From: Tannerella sp.
GTDB taxonomy: Bacteria; Bacteroidota; Bacteroidia; Bacteroidales; Tannerellaceae
DNA length: 64,000 bases
Assembly: GCA_031285565.1 (NCBI GenBank)
Contig: JAITVY010000102.1
Span: 1-64,000, forward strand
Direction of reading: 5' to 3'
Part shown: piece by piece, positions 8,680 to 18,624 of the stretch
Layout of the letters: each line of letters starts with the position of its first letter
How positions within the stretch are numbered: position 1 is the first letter of the stretch
The notes under the pieces: model-generated
Seen by the model: the letters and a program-made list of their open reading frames with translations, nothing else
Database searches by the model: none
Told to the model about the DNA's origin: nothing
Made by a program: the position numbers and the translations under genes

Positions 8680-9831
8680 ATGGAAATTACATATTCTTTT
8701 TTACAGCAATATTGGTGGTTCCTGATTGCTTTGCTGGGCGCTTTACTTGTGTTTCTGATGTTTGTGCAGGGCGGACAGTCGCTGATATTTTCTATCGGGA
8801 AAACGGAGATGCAACAAAAGATGTTGATTAACTCAACGGGGAGAAAATGGGAGTTTACTTTCACTACGCTGGTAACATTTGGCGGTGCTTTCTTTGCATC
8901 GTTTCCATTGTTTTATTCAACAAGTTTCGGAGGTGCCTATTGGGTCTGGATGCTGATACTGCTTTGTTTTGTTATACAAGCAATATCCTATGAATTCCAG
9001 GCGAAAAAAGGGAATTTATTAGGAAAAAGGACGTACCAAGTCTTTTTGATTATCAATGGGATTTTAGGACCGATTTTGATTGGGACTGCAGTTGGCACGT
9101 TTTTTAACGGAGCCGAATTCTTTGTAGATAAAACCCGGATAACTGAAGTAGGTATGCCGGTTATTTCGAGCTGGGCAACTCCCTGGCATGGATTGGAAGC
9201 TGTTACAAATTTATGGAATGTATGCCTGGGCCTGGCTGTATTTTTCTTGTCGCGTGTATTGGCATTGCTTTACTTTATTAATAATATACAGGATGACGAA
9301 ATAGATTCCAGATGCCGTAAACGATTACCTCTTGAAGCCGGTTTATTTTTAGTATTCTTCCTGGCTTTTGTAATAAAACTTCTTTTGTCGAAAGGATTTG
9401 CTGTTAACCCGGAGACACAGGAGATTTATATGGCTCCTTTTAAGTATTGGCATAATCTGATTGAACAACCGCTTGTACTGGGTATCCTGTTAGTTGGTGT
9501 GGTTTTGGTATTGTTTGGTATTGCCAATCCGCTTATGTCTAAATTCCAAACTAAAGGAATCTGGTTTGCCGGAGTGGGAACCGTACTAACCGTATTGGCT
9601 TTATTGCTTTGTGCCGGATGGAATAATACAGCTTATTATCCGTCGAATGCAGATTTACAGAGTTCGTTAACGATCTCGAATAGTTGTTCCAGTTATTTTA
9701 CTTTAAAAGTAATGATGTTCGTCTCATTTCTCATACCATTTGTGCTGGCGTATATTTTTTATGCCTGGCGGGCTTTGGATATCCATAAGATCAACGAGCA
9801 GGAGATGGAAGGGAAGGAGCATACTTATTAA
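8680..9831 (+). CDS. cydB: Cytochrome bd ubiquinol oxidase subunit II
   Basis: A 383-residue membrane protein with eight or nine hydrophobic helices, the partner of CydA. The N-terminus (YWWFLIALLGALLVFLMFVQGGQSL) and the segment ISSWATPWHGLEAVTN are typical of Bacteroidetes CydB. It begins 21 bp after cydA and ends directly at a strong bidirectional terminator. It completes the DUF4492-cydA-cydB operon; no cydDC-type transporter is adjacent. Confidence 0.96.
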   Translation: MEITYSFLQQYWWFLIALLGALLVFLMFVQGGQSLIFSIGKTEMQQKMLINSTGRKWEFTFTTLVTFGGAFFASFPLFYSTSFGGAYWVWMLILLCFVIQAISYEFQAKKGNLLGKRTYQVFLIINGILGPILIGTAVGTFFNGAEFFVDKTRITEVGMPVISSWATPWHGLEAVTNLWNVCLGLAVFFLSRVLALLYFINNIQDDEIDSRCRKRLPLEAGLFLVFFLAFVIKLLLSKGFAVNPETQEIYMAPFKYWHNLIEQPLVLGILLVGVVLVLFGIANPLMSKFQTKGIWFAGVGTVLTVLALLLCAGWNNTAYYPSNADLQSSLTISNSCSSYFTLKVMMFVSFLIPFVLAYIFYAWRALDIHKINEQEMEGKEHTY

Positions 9832-9874
9832 AAAACGAGAGAAGGCATCCATCGGATGCCTTCTCTCGTTTTTT
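9830..9874. terminator. Perfect bidirectional terminator after cydB
   Basis: A perfect stem of about 21 bp: an A-run, then CGAGAGAAGGCATCC, a 3-nt loop ATC, and GGATGCCTTCTCTCG followed by a T-run. It separates cydB from the converging outer membrane gene and acts on both strands. Confidence 0.93.
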
Positions 9875-9880
9875 CTGTTT

Positions 9881-12685
9881 TCAGAATCTTGGAGGTCCTC
9901 CTGGTCCACCCGGACCGCGTCCTCCTGGTCCTCTTCGTATATCGGATTCACTGGCCCCTCCGCTAAAGATGCTGAACCGGTAGATGAAGTATACCATAAA
10001 ATAGCTGCTCAATGTATTGTATTCTGAATAACTGGTTTTAGTAGGCGACTCGCTATACGATATATTGCTTCTGTCTTTCAGGATATCATACATTTTAAAC
10101 CGAAGCGTTCCGGCGTTATTTTTAAACAAGCCTTTGGACAACGAAGCATTCCACAATAACTCATTTTGGTCATATCCCTCGGCATACCCGGAGTTGGTCG
10201 AATAATTAATATCGCTTTCGATCTGAATATTGTAGGGTAAGTAGATGGTGGTAGAAGCTCCACCGCCATAGTTCCATGTTTCTAAGTTGTTTTGTGCTTG
10301 TTGTGAATTTTTGGTTTGATTATAGCGGACGTTTCCATTTAATCCGAGATCAAGATAATCCGAGCGGAAGTTAATACCGGCTCGTTCCATAAGCGTAAAT
10401 GCTTTATTGGTGTTTTTTTGCCCATTATTAAATCCGTTTGAGTTATTATATCTTCCCCATGTCATGGTGTTTATGCTGAACTTCTTGTTTTTTAGCGGTG
10501 TGTTGTAGATTATACGGATATTTCCGCCGTAATTACCGTTTTTTACATTTTCGTAGGTAGTTTCTTTTTTATTGGTATTTACGTCGGTAGTCGTATTATC
10601 TACGATTTTGTTTAAAGTGTAACTGGCATCTGCCATGACCATAAGGGCCGATTGCTGTTCGGGCTTGAACTGATGAAAGCGAATGCGCAGGTTGTTGGTG
10701 TATGCAGGATCCAGGTCCGGATTACCGACAATCGTATTTAAAGGATTGGAAACATCCCGTACCGGTTGCAGCTGCGACATAGACGGTTGGCTGGTACGTC
10801 CGTCGTAATCAATACGGAGGTTGGTGCGTTTGTCGAAACGGTAATTTAATTGAGCCATCGGGGAAAAATTTGTAACATTCCTTGACTGGGAATATAATGT
10901 TTCGTCACCAATAAAAGTTTCTGTTCTGGAATATGAGGGGTCAACATTAAAACCAATTGTGTAATTATATTTTTCACGAACGGCTTTGAAAGACAGACTG
11001 ACGCGTTGTTCAACCGAATTGTTCCGCGTATTCTTACTGTATGTCGAATCCAGTTCTGTATAGTTACCTGCGCCGTCATCGTTATAAGCGTTTTTCAATG
11101 ATTCGCGTTTGTTCTGGCTAATCCGGTAAGTGGCCTGGAGGAAATTGTTACGGCCCAAAGGCTCTACCCACGAAAGATAGGCACGGTAATTAAATCCGCT
11201 ATTATCATAGCGGACGTACTGATCGATTATTTCACTTGAATCCAGCAAAAGGTAGCGTGTGTCGGAATGATCATATCCGTTTGTATAGTAGTCGTTTAGC
11301 CCTCCGGATAGGGAGCCGCTGAATACACGTCCCTGGTTATTTAGTTTGCGGCTGAATTCCAGACGGGCGGATACGTTGTAGCCTTCACCATCAGAGGTGT
11401 TCTGTGCACTGGATATATTTACCGTATCTAATTCACCATCTACTATGCCGGCTAATGAATATGAACTTTCATTGCTGTTCGTCTGTGTTTTACTGTAGCT
11501 GAAATCCGGTCTGAAAATAATCTGGGTCAATGTGTCCGGTTTCCATTCCAGACGAAAGTTTACGCCGATATTATCATTTACCGTATTCTGCCAACTGTCT
11601 CCGAGTTCATGTGTGGTACTGTCACCCGGAAGGATATTTTCGATACGGTTCTTGCTTTCGGCCGTATTGTCCGAACGCGAATATCGCACATTTCCGCCCC
11701 ATGTTAATTTGGAACTGAACTCTTTGCTGAAGTTACCTCCTATATTACCGGACTCGGTGATGCCGTTTCCGGTTCCGAAATTACCACCTGCGCGGCGTCC
11801 GCCTCCCATGCCACTGAACATCGAAGAGCCCATATCGGTAAAGCCCATGTTGTTGGTATTGTTAATACCACCCATAACAGTGAACTGGTCATTGTTGATG
11901 AACCTGTTAACCATGAAATTGCCTTCATACCGGTCTTCGCTTCCATAACCGGCAAAGGCGTTACCAAACCATCCTTGCTTCATACCCGGTTTTACAGTCA
12001 GGTTAATTACAGCCTCTTCTTCTCCATCATCGAAACCGGTCATCATGGCCATGTCACTTTTCTTGTCAAGCACTTGTACTTTATCTACCATTTTTGCAGG
12101 AAGATTTTTGGATGCTACTTTGGGGTCATCAGAGAAGAATTCTTTTCCATCGACCATGATTTTTTTTATTTCTTTTCCGTTGACAGTGACTTTTCCCTCC
12201 GAATCAATTTCTACCCCCGGCATCTTTTTCAAGAGGTCTTCGAGCATAGAGCCTTCAGTTACTTTGTATGAGTCTGCATTGTATTCGACCGTGTCGTTGC
12301 GCACGGTTACTTCTACGGCTTTGGCTGTAACAACAGCTTCTTGTAACATGATGCCTCCATCAGTCATTTCAAGTTTACCTACATTGACGGGATTTGTTTT
12401 TCCGGTGATCTGAAGAGGCTGGTAAATCGGATCGAGTCCTATAAATGTAACGGATAAAAGATAGGTTCCGTTTTTTACGTTTTTAAGTGAAAATCCCCCA
12501 TTTCTACTACTTACAACTCCACTGATTAATGAACTGTCTTTTACGCTCAGCAAACGCACAGTTGCTTGTTCGATCGGTTGTTTGTTACTTTCTTCGATGA
12601 TTGTGCCTTTTACTTCGACCTGGGCGATTGCCGGTAAAGATAAAAGAAGAAGAGAGAGCAGAAAAAGGAACCTTTCTCGTATCAT
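9881..12685 (-). CDS. TonB-receptor-like outer membrane beta-barrel protein with Gly/Pro/Arg tail
   Basis: A 934-residue protein of the OMP_b-brl_3 type. In order: signal peptide (1-21, ending AIAQ), carboxypeptidase-regulatory-like domain (about 23-110), plug-like domain (about 112-220, with MLEDLLKKMPGVEIDSEGKV and the VDGKEFF loop) and a large beta-barrel (about 230-905). A Gly/Met-rich loop (MGSSMFSGMGGGRRAGG, about 285-300) follows the first strands. After the last strand (YFMVYFIYRFSIFSGG) comes a short tail ending RGPGGRGPGGPGGPPRF, unusual because such barrels normally end at or near the final strand. It likely moves or binds a large substrate at the outer membrane; the ligand is unknown. 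No SusD-like lipoprotein is adjacent, so it is not a standard polysaccharide-utilisation pair. It is the last of a leftward set that includes a similar barrel at 14306-16786. Confidence 0.85.
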   Translation of the reverse strand: MIRERFLFLLSLLLLSLPAIAQVEVKGTIIEESNKQPIEQATVRLLSVKDSSLISGVVSSRNGGFSLKNVKNGTYLLSVTFIGLDPIYQPLQITGKTNPVNVGKLEMTDGGIMLQEAVVTAKAVEVTVRNDTVEYNADSYKVTEGSMLEDLLKKMPGVEIDSEGKVTVNGKEIKKIMVDGKEFFSDDPKVASKNLPAKMVDKVQVLDKKSDMAMMTGFDDGEEEAVINLTVKPGMKQGWFGNAFAGYGSEDRYEGNFMVNRFINNDQFTVMGGINNTNNMGFTDMGSSMFSGMGGGRRAGGNFGTGNGITESGNIGGNFSKEFSSKLTWGGNVRYSRSDNTAESKNRIENILPGDSTTHELGDSWQNTVNDNIGVNFRLEWKPDTLTQIIFRPDFSYSKTQTNSNESSYSLAGIVDGELDTVNISSAQNTSDGEGYNVSARLEFSRKLNNQGRVFSGSLSGGLNDYYTNGYDHSDTRYLLLDSSEIIDQYVRYDNSGFNYRAYLSWVEPLGRNNFLQATYRISQNKRESLKNAYNDDGAGNYTELDSTYSKNTRNNSVEQRVSLSFKAVREKYNYTIGFNVDPSYSRTETFIGDETLYSQSRNVTNFSPMAQLNYRFDKRTNLRIDYDGRTSQPSMSQLQPVRDVSNPLNTIVGNPDLDPAYTNNLRIRFHQFKPEQQSALMVMADASYTLNKIVDNTTTDVNTNKKETTYENVKNGNYGGNIRIIYNTPLKNKKFSINTMTWGRYNNSNGFNNGQKNTNKAFTLMERAGINFRSDYLDLGLNGNVRYNQTKNSQQAQNNLETWNYGGGASTTIYLPYNIQIESDINYSTNSGYAEGYDQNELLWNASLSKGLFKNNAGTLRFKMYDILKDRSNISYSESPTKTSYSEYNTLSSYFMVYFIYRFSIFSGGASESDIRRGPGGRGPGGPGGPPRF

Positions 12686-12832
12686 ACAATATATATTTTT
12701 TTTTATTATCTCTTGTATTACGAGAAGATAGACAGGTCAAAAGGAAAATAGTTTAAGTCGTTGAATGTTTATTTTTGTTTTATTAACAGATTGAAGCCTA
12801 TTCTCTTTTGTCTGAAAGCTTGTTTTTTTTCA

Positions 12833-14197
12833 TTAGTTAACATCTTTCCTTTTTACATCCCAGCCTGATAAAATTCCCCCATAGAAATAAAATGCAACAT
12901 CAAATGTCGTGTTGCTGTTTTTTTCGGTTACTTCATATCGTTTTGTTGCACCATATTCATCAATCAGTCTGAATTCGTCCAGTTCGATTTCATCTTCCGG
13001 AAGTTCGATTTGTGATGCTATTTTGTTGTAAATAAGGTTCATGATGCCGGATTTCTCGAAAGGGCTATCGTTTACTTCGGTTTGATTTGCAGCTGTCGCT
13101 TTTTCCGTAAGTTGTCCTTTGTGCGCTTTGATGCTATCTGAATATGCTTTAAAAGCTTTACGTACATTCGGATCTTTTAAGTTATTTATCGTAAAAATTG
13201 CAATACCTTCCGCACCATTGTTTAGTGCAGCATCCATACAATCAATAACCGTAAGGTCATTTGGCGCCATCATTCCGCAATAAAGCGTTGTGACAGGGTT
13301 TTTGGTTTGCACATTCTCGATAGTACAATCAGATATAAAGCTTATATCTTCTGTATAAAAATTGTGGTAAACCATTGGGAAAACAATATCCAGGTTCCAT
13401 TTGTTCCAGTCCTGACGGACCATTTGCCGCGACATAGCCGGGGTAGGGAAAGGGGAAGCCGCCATTTTCTTTCCATATGAATGGACTACGTCGGCAATTT
13501 CGTTGGCTACTTCAGTGATTTGGTCGCATCTGAATTGGAGCCATTTTTCATCAGTTGAAGGGTCTTCCAGTTCCCTGGGATCGTATGCATGTTTTTGCAT
13601 GAATTTCTCAATCATTGCAGGATGGTAGCCAAAATCCCATTCGGCATATTCGCGGTCTTGAACAATACCATATTTGGGCCAGAGTGTGGTAGGTAAAATC
13701 ACATCTACAAAACGATGGTAGTCAATAGCGATACCGTTTAAACCTTCTACCTCACAATATGCCCGGATTTTATTTTTTATGTATTCGCGGACTTCGGGAA
13801 TTGCCGGGCATAAGAATTTATAATAGCCTACATAGGCGGTTGTATCGGCAAGGCTTTGCCCATTGCGGTTCACACTTAACCATTCGGGATGAACTTTTAA
13901 AATCGAATCGCGGTCGTGTTCAAGGTTCATTGTCCATAGCCATGCATATACCTCAATGCCGTATTTATTAGCAACCGGAATGGCTTGCCTATACTCATCG
14001 GGTGAAGAGGCATTCAAGATCAGGCCATCAATCCCGGTTTCGTTTAAAACCCGGCAGATGGAGTCGAAGTTCATCGTAGGACGATAATCTAACCATGTCC
14101 AGAATAGCGGATATTCGTTTGTAGTTGTTTTATTGTTAGAACAAGCACTTAATAAAATCAGGTAAATACAAGTAAATACAGTAATATATTTTTTCAT
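12833..14197 (-). CDS. Putative glycoside hydrolase lipoprotein (GHL10-like, family-10 type TIM barrel)
   Basis: A 454-residue lipoprotein with lipobox LLSAC (Cys about 19). Residues about 30-350 resemble the GHL10/putative glycoside hydrolase TIM-barrel family: FWTWLDYRP, IDGLILNASSP, YGIEVYAWLWTMN, LNGIAIDYHRFVDV (a conserved Asp/Tyr/His/Arg strand end), LDIVFPMVYHNFY and EGIAIFTINNL. A C-terminal domain (about 385-454) is of unknown fold. Family members are thought to act on envelope or environmental glycans, but no substrate can be read here. It sits between two similar outer membrane barrels. An 18-bp inverted repeat begins 8 bp upstream of its start codon and may control translation or transcription. 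Confidence 0.75.
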   Translation of the reverse strand: MKKYITVFTCIYLILLSACSNNKTTTNEYPLFWTWLDYRPTMNFDSICRVLNETGIDGLILNASSPDEYRQAIPVANKYGIEVYAWLWTMNLEHDRDSILKVHPEWLSVNRNGQSLADTTAYVGYYKFLCPAIPEVREYIKNKIRAYCEVEGLNGIAIDYHRFVDVILPTTLWPKYGIVQDREYAEWDFGYHPAMIEKFMQKHAYDPRELEDPSTDEKWLQFRCDQITEVANEIADVVHSYGKKMAASPFPTPAMSRQMVRQDWNKWNLDIVFPMVYHNFYTEDISFISDCTIENVQTKNPVTTLYCGMMAPNDLTVIDCMDAALNNGAEGIAIFTINNLKDPNVRKAFKAYSDSIKAHKGQLTEKATAANQTEVNDSPFEKSGIMNLIYNKIASQIELPEDEIELDEFRLIDEYGATKRYEVTEKNSNTTFDVAFYFYGGILSGWDVKRKDVN

Positions 14198-14204
14198 GAC
14201 GCAA

Positions 14205-14271
14205 AGAGACGATTTAAATTTTACACAAAGAAAATATTATTTATTCAGTGAGCAAAATTTAAACCGTCTCT
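14205..14271 (-). promoter_or_regulatory. 18-bp inverted repeat immediately upstream of the GHL10-like gene
   Basis: AGAGACGATTTAAATTTT (14205-14222) pairs with AAAATTTAAACCGTCTCT (14254-14271) with one mismatch, around a 31-nt loop. There is no T-run on either side, so it is not a standard terminator. It lies 8 nt before the start codon, so it could be an RNA hairpin that limits translation or a long operator. Confidence 0.55.
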
Positions 14272-14305
14272 TGTCTGATTATTATGTTCAGTTATGATAA
14301 GTCTT

Positions 14306-16786
14306 TTATTGTTCTCCTCCCTGGCCGCCTCCACCGCCTTCTCCTCCACCGCGTTGGTCATCGTTTGTGATACTGCGGCGCGCTTTCTTGACTTGCGTAT
14401 TCATTTTTCCGAAGCGATACATAACGCTCAAACGGAATGTTTGTCCCCAGCGGTAATTTTCAGTTCTTTGTCTGAAATTTTCATCTTCTGATTCTTGCCA
14501 GTAGTCAATTTTACGGGAAAACGGATTGATGGCATACACAGAAACGTCCAGTTTCTCTTTTAGTAATTTCTGAGTAACTCCCATACTTGTGTAATAGTAG
14601 CCGGATTGCTTACCTTGTAACATGATCCAGGGTGAACCGCCACCTGCATTTACAGAAACGGAACCGCCTTTCCATGTTGTGACACGGCCACCTACATTAC
14701 CTCCACCTTGAAAACCATCATTTTTTAATTTTAAGATCTTATTGTTTGTTTTGTCTAAATCGTTTGCTTCCAGGGTCATGTAGTTTAACCTTCCATTTAC
14801 ATAAATGTTTATCTTCCCACTGGGACGATAGGAGGCATATAAATTTATTCCATATCGTTGATTAGAACCAATATTACCATAGGTGGTATTTGTAACATCA
14901 TTTTCAATAAACGAATAAGATTCAATTGCATTATCGGTTATTGAGCCGTTTAATTCTACATTAAAGTTGAATTTAGGAGAAAATTGTCCATAGGATGCTG
15001 AAAATGAATGAGCTACTTCGGCATCGAGATCCGGATTACCATACCGGACATTCTGTGGGTTTGAATTGTTTTTATATGGATTTAAGTACCATATGCCTGG
15101 CCGGTACAAACGCTGCGTATAGGATACTTTGATGGTTTGTGTGGGTTTTAGTGCATACGTAAAATTGATATAGGGGATGAAATTAAATGAATTATTATCA
15201 AAGGTTGTTTTTCCTTCTTCTGACCAGTATTTACCGTCATTAAAGGTATATTCCAGGCGCCCTCCGACTTTCGTACTCATTTTTTTATACTTGAAAAGGT
15301 ATCCTGCGTAGGCTCCTACAATATATTGATTATAATCCAGATCGTTTATATATTCCATATCCTGAACCCATTCATTCGTTGCGGAATCACCATAAAAACG
15401 ATCTGTTTCACTTGAGTTTAGGCGGAAAATACCTTTTATACCTGTTTCAAACTGGTGGTTCTCGGTAATCGGATCGAAATAATCCAATTGAAAAGTATGG
15501 GTTTGTCCGGCAGCATCATTATCGTCTTTTTTTAGTAAAGAGATCTCGTTTAATATGCCTTTGAGATTATTCTCGTCTTTGGAGTCATTTGGATTGTATT
15601 CAATTTTGTAAGATGCGGTAAATGTTTTATCTTTTTTCGGAAAACTTCGTTGGTAATCGATGTTACCTGAGAGAAACCCGTAATTGCCTTTACTATATAT
15701 ATCGTTTGAATAATGACGTGTGAGAACCCGATTCAGATTATGTTCTTTTATATCTGAAAAGCTATTGGATGTGTTATTTCCCAGATATCCCCATCCGGAG
15801 GCGCTGATCAGGTTGAATGTATCAATTTCATATCCGGCTTCGAAATCAATGCTGTTTCCGCCTCCTTTGAATTTGCTTTTTCCTTCTGAATACAAATACC
15901 TGTATTCATCATCATTATAGATCTCACGTTCGGTATTCATATCCGTTTTGGGCTGGCGGAATTGGTTGTTATAGATACGGGTCGAAAAGCTGAATTTGTT
16001 GATGTTGGCGGAAATATATGCGTTTGCTCCATATCCTCCACGGGTATCGGCATTTATACCCACACTTCCGGTATAACCGTTATTGGTATTCCTGGCTGTG
16101 ATGATATTTATGATACCTCCTACGCCTTCGGCTTCGTATTTCGATGAAGGGTTGGTGATCACTTCGATATCTTTAATGGAATTGGCTGGCATACTTTTAA
16201 TTACCTCTTTGAAATTGTTTGACATTAAACTGGAACTTTTGCCGTTTACCAGCACTTTGTAGTTGGATTGCCCATTCAGTGTAACGTTTTCTTCAGCATC
16301 TACTGTTAATAAGGGTACTTTACGGATGATTTCCAACAATGTGTTGGATTGTGCTTCGGGATCGGCTTCAACACTGTAAATTAACTTGTCTGGATCACTT
16401 TTTATGAGTGGTTTTTGTGCCGTGACGCTTACCTCTTTCAGTTCAACGCCTTCTTTCATCCCGATTTTGCCTAAGTCCTTTGCTTTTTCCGTATCGCCGA
16501 TTGTCACATCTTTAGTTGTAGTAGCATATCCGACTGCCGACAATACGATTTGGTAGGAACCGCTTTTTGATAATTGAACAGTGAACTTCCCGGTCCCATC
16601 GGATGCTTGCCTTGTAACGACATTTGCATTTTCATCCTGTACAGTAATGGTGACGTATGGAATGTCTTCGTCGGTTCCTTCAATTAATACGTGTCCTTTT
16701 ACCTGAATCAGGTCTTTTTTTTCCTCAGCATGCGTAGTAAGAAAACCTATCATCAGGCAAATTCCTACTAAAATAGTTTTGTTCAT
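14306..16786 (-). CDS. TonB-receptor-like outer membrane beta-barrel protein with Gly-rich tail
   Basis: An 826-residue OMP_b-brl_3 type protein. In order: signal peptide (1-20, ending THA), carboxypeptidase-regulatory-like domain (about 27-115), plug-like domain (about 117-230, SNTLLEIIRKVPLLTVDAEE and the sequence EVITNPSSKYEAEGVGGIINI) and beta-barrel (about 235-800). The barrel ends FRLSVMYRFGKM and is followed by a basic stretch (KKARRSI) and a Gly-rich tail RGGGEGGGGGQGGEQ. It differs in sequence from the 9881-12685 barrel but shares architecture and the Gly-rich end. It is transcribed leftward downstream of the BlaI and BlaR1-TonB genes (129-bp gap), so those regulators may affect it. 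The ligand is unknown. Confidence 0.85.
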   Translation of the reverse strand: MNKTILVGICLMIGFLTTHAEEKKDLIQVKGHVLIEGTDEDIPYVTITVQDENANVVTRQASDGTGKFTVQLSKSGSYQIVLSAVGYATTTKDVTIGDTEKAKDLGKIGMKEGVELKEVSVTAQKPLIKSDPDKLIYSVEADPEAQSNTLLEIIRKVPLLTVDAEENVTLNGQSNYKVLVNGKSSSLMSNNFKEVIKSMPANSIKDIEVITNPSSKYEAEGVGGIINIITARNTNNGYTGSVGINADTRGGYGANAYISANINKFSFSTRIYNNQFRQPKTDMNTEREIYNDDEYRYLYSEGKSKFKGGGNSIDFEAGYEIDTFNLISASGWGYLGNNTSNSFSDIKEHNLNRVLTRHYSNDIYSKGNYGFLSGNIDYQRSFPKKDKTFTASYKIEYNPNDSKDENNLKGILNEISLLKKDDNDAAGQTHTFQLDYFDPITENHQFETGIKGIFRLNSSETDRFYGDSATNEWVQDMEYINDLDYNQYIVGAYAGYLFKYKKMSTKVGGRLEYTFNDGKYWSEEGKTTFDNNSFNFIPYINFTYALKPTQTIKVSYTQRLYRPGIWYLNPYKNNSNPQNVRYGNPDLDAEVAHSFSASYGQFSPKFNFNVELNGSITDNAIESYSFIENDVTNTTYGNIGSNQRYGINLYASYRPSGKINIYVNGRLNYMTLEANDLDKTNNKILKLKNDGFQGGGNVGGRVTTWKGGSVSVNAGGGSPWIMLQGKQSGYYYTSMGVTQKLLKEKLDVSVYAINPFSRKIDYWQESEDENFRQRTENYRWGQTFRLSVMYRFGKMNTQVKKARRSITNDDQRGGGEGGGGGQGGEQ

Positions 16787-16915
16787 GTACGATTGTTTTA
16801 TAATGTTTATTTTGGCGAATATGTAGAAAATCTAATGGTTCTTTGTTATTGTCAATATCTGTTTTTTTTATTTAAGGATTGAAATGTTGTTTGTTTAACG
16901 TAGCAGGTCGTTTAA

Positions 16916-18613
16916 TTATTGTTGTAAACGAAAATTAATCGGGACTGTATATTCTACCGGAACAGCTTTTCCACGCTGTCTTCCGGGCTTCCATTTAGGC
17001 ATTGAATATATGATCCGCAACGCTTCACTATCTAAAGAGGGATCAACACCTCTGGCAATTTTAGCATTCACAATGCTTCCGCTTGCATCAACGATAAATG
17101 AGCATATAATCCGCCCCTGAATGCCATTTTCTTGTGCTTCTACCGGATATCTGATTGTTTTTGCAATAAAATTCATCAATTCAGACTGTCCTCCCGGAAA
17201 TTCCGGCATTTCTTCTACGACCATAAATACTTCATCCTCTCCGAAGATTGTTTGCCGAGGTTGATTATTTATTCCGGGAAACGGGTTTTCTGACATTCCA
17301 TATCCAACAACGATTACTTCATCGAGTTCTTCCCGTTTTCGTTTCATTTGCAGTGTTCCGATATCATTGTTCTTGTTTTTGGCAGCATATGCTAATCCGG
17401 TATATCCGATATGCGAAAACAAGATACTGTCGCCTTCATGTATTTTTAATCTGAAAGAACCGTCTATATTGCTTATGGTACCTGTTGAAGTACCCCAAAT
17501 GATAACATTCACGCCAGCCAGAGGTTTATTGCTTTCTTTATCGACTAGTATACCCTGAATTTCAAAATCCTTGGGCTGTAATGTCGTATGAGTAGGTGGG
17601 GACTGGAGAGTAGGTGAGGGCTGAATAGAAGAAGGTGAAGGCTGGATATTCAATGGTAAGTGGGTATCATTTAGAGGAACAATTCCTGAAATTTTTTCCA
17701 TTACAGATTTAAGTTCCCCATTGTTTGTTACGTTACTGATAATAGCCCCGGCATTATTCACAAAAACAAATAACAAAACCAAAGGAATAAACAATGTGTA
17801 GGCTATTAGTTTTATTTTTGGAGACTGTTTTGTATTTAGCATAATAATCCGTGTTTTTAAGGGTGATACATTGAATTGATTAGCAATAGTTGATTTGTTT
17901 GGATGATATGCCAGTCGTAATAAGTGATACTGGTAACTTTTAATATCTATGCCTGTTTTTACAACCTGTTGGTCTACAATGAATTCGAGATTCTGGTGTA
18001 TCTCTTTTTTTAGCATCCAGACCATCGGGTTAAACCAGCAAAATGCACATATTATTTCCGAAAAAATGATATCTATGGAATGTTTTTGACGGACATGGAT
18101 TAATTCATGTGTTATGATTTCATGTATTTCGGTAGTATTATGCATACCGGGATTTATGAAAACCCAGTTGAAAAATGAAAATGGCATTGTTTGTGTGCAT
18201 AATACGCGTACCGGATAATTTTCTATGTCGGTTTGGGTGGTATGCTGCTTTATCCATATAATCTGAAGTGTTCTGATGGATAACCTTACCAGGAAAAAAC
18301 AGGTTATAATTGCATAACTCCACCAGACAAAATCGATTAATGAGATCGTTGATGCAGTTGAGTGTACCGGTTGAGAAATTGTAAATTCAGGAAGATATTG
18401 TGCATAAACCGTTGCAGCTTCGGTTACTGATTTGTTGTGTATGAACCATGTAGAGAAATCAAGAAACGGGTAGATAACCGATAACCCGAGCATGCTCAAT
18501 AATGAATAGCGCCGGAGCGAGAAAAACGTATCACTTCGATAGCAAGTGCGATAAATAAGATAAAATATTATTATCGCGATATTTATTTTTATCAGGTAGC
18601 TGAATGTTTCCAT
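16916..18613 (-). CDS. BlaR1-like M56 membrane metallopeptidase fused to carboxypeptidase-regulatory and TonB C-terminal domains
   Basis: A 565-residue fusion. Residues 1-290 form the BlaR1/MecR1 M56 region: several membrane helices, the zinc motif HELIH (169-173), the third ligand Glu in QNLEFIVDQQ (E210) and a last helix (about 268-290). A Pro/Ser/Thr-rich linker (about 320-347) would lie in the periplasm. Then a carboxypeptidase-regulatory-like domain (about 350-425), a TonB-box-like stretch (DEVIVVGYG) and a TonB C-terminal domain (about 465-565, YPVEAQENGIQGRIICSFIVDASG). The beta-lactam sensor domain of classical BlaR1 is absent. BlaR1-type proteins cleave their BlaI partner after a signal; the blaI-like gene is 11 bp upstream, in operon. 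The TonB end suggests contact with an outer membrane receptor, so the protein may sense receptor state and pass it to the repressor. The domains are clear; this signalling model is inference. Confidence 0.88.
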   Translation of the reverse strand: METFSYLIKINIAIIIFYLIYRTCYRSDTFFSLRRYSLLSMLGLSVIYPFLDFSTWFIHNKSVTEAATVYAQYLPEFTISQPVHSTASTISLIDFVWWSYAIITCFFLVRLSIRTLQIIWIKQHTTQTDIENYPVRVLCTQTMPFSFFNWVFINPGMHNTTEIHEIITHELIHVRQKHSIDIIFSEIICAFCWFNPMVWMLKKEIHQNLEFIVDQQVVKTGIDIKSYQYHLLRLAYHPNKSTIANQFNVSPLKTRIIMLNTKQSPKIKLIAYTLFIPLVLLFVFVNNAGAIISNVTNNGELKSVMEKISGIVPLNDTHLPLNIQPSPSSIQPSPTLQSPPTHTTLQPKDFEIQGILVDKESNKPLAGVNVIIWGTSTGTISNIDGSFRLKIHEGDSILFSHIGYTGLAYAAKNKNNDIGTLQMKRKREELDEVIVVGYGMSENPFPGINNQPRQTIFGEDEVFMVVEEMPEFPGGQSELMNFIAKTIRYPVEAQENGIQGRIICSFIVDASGSIVNAKIARGVDPSLDSEALRIIYSMPKWKPGRQRGKAVPVEYTVPINFRLQQ

Positions 18614-18624
18614 GGCAAAGCGTA

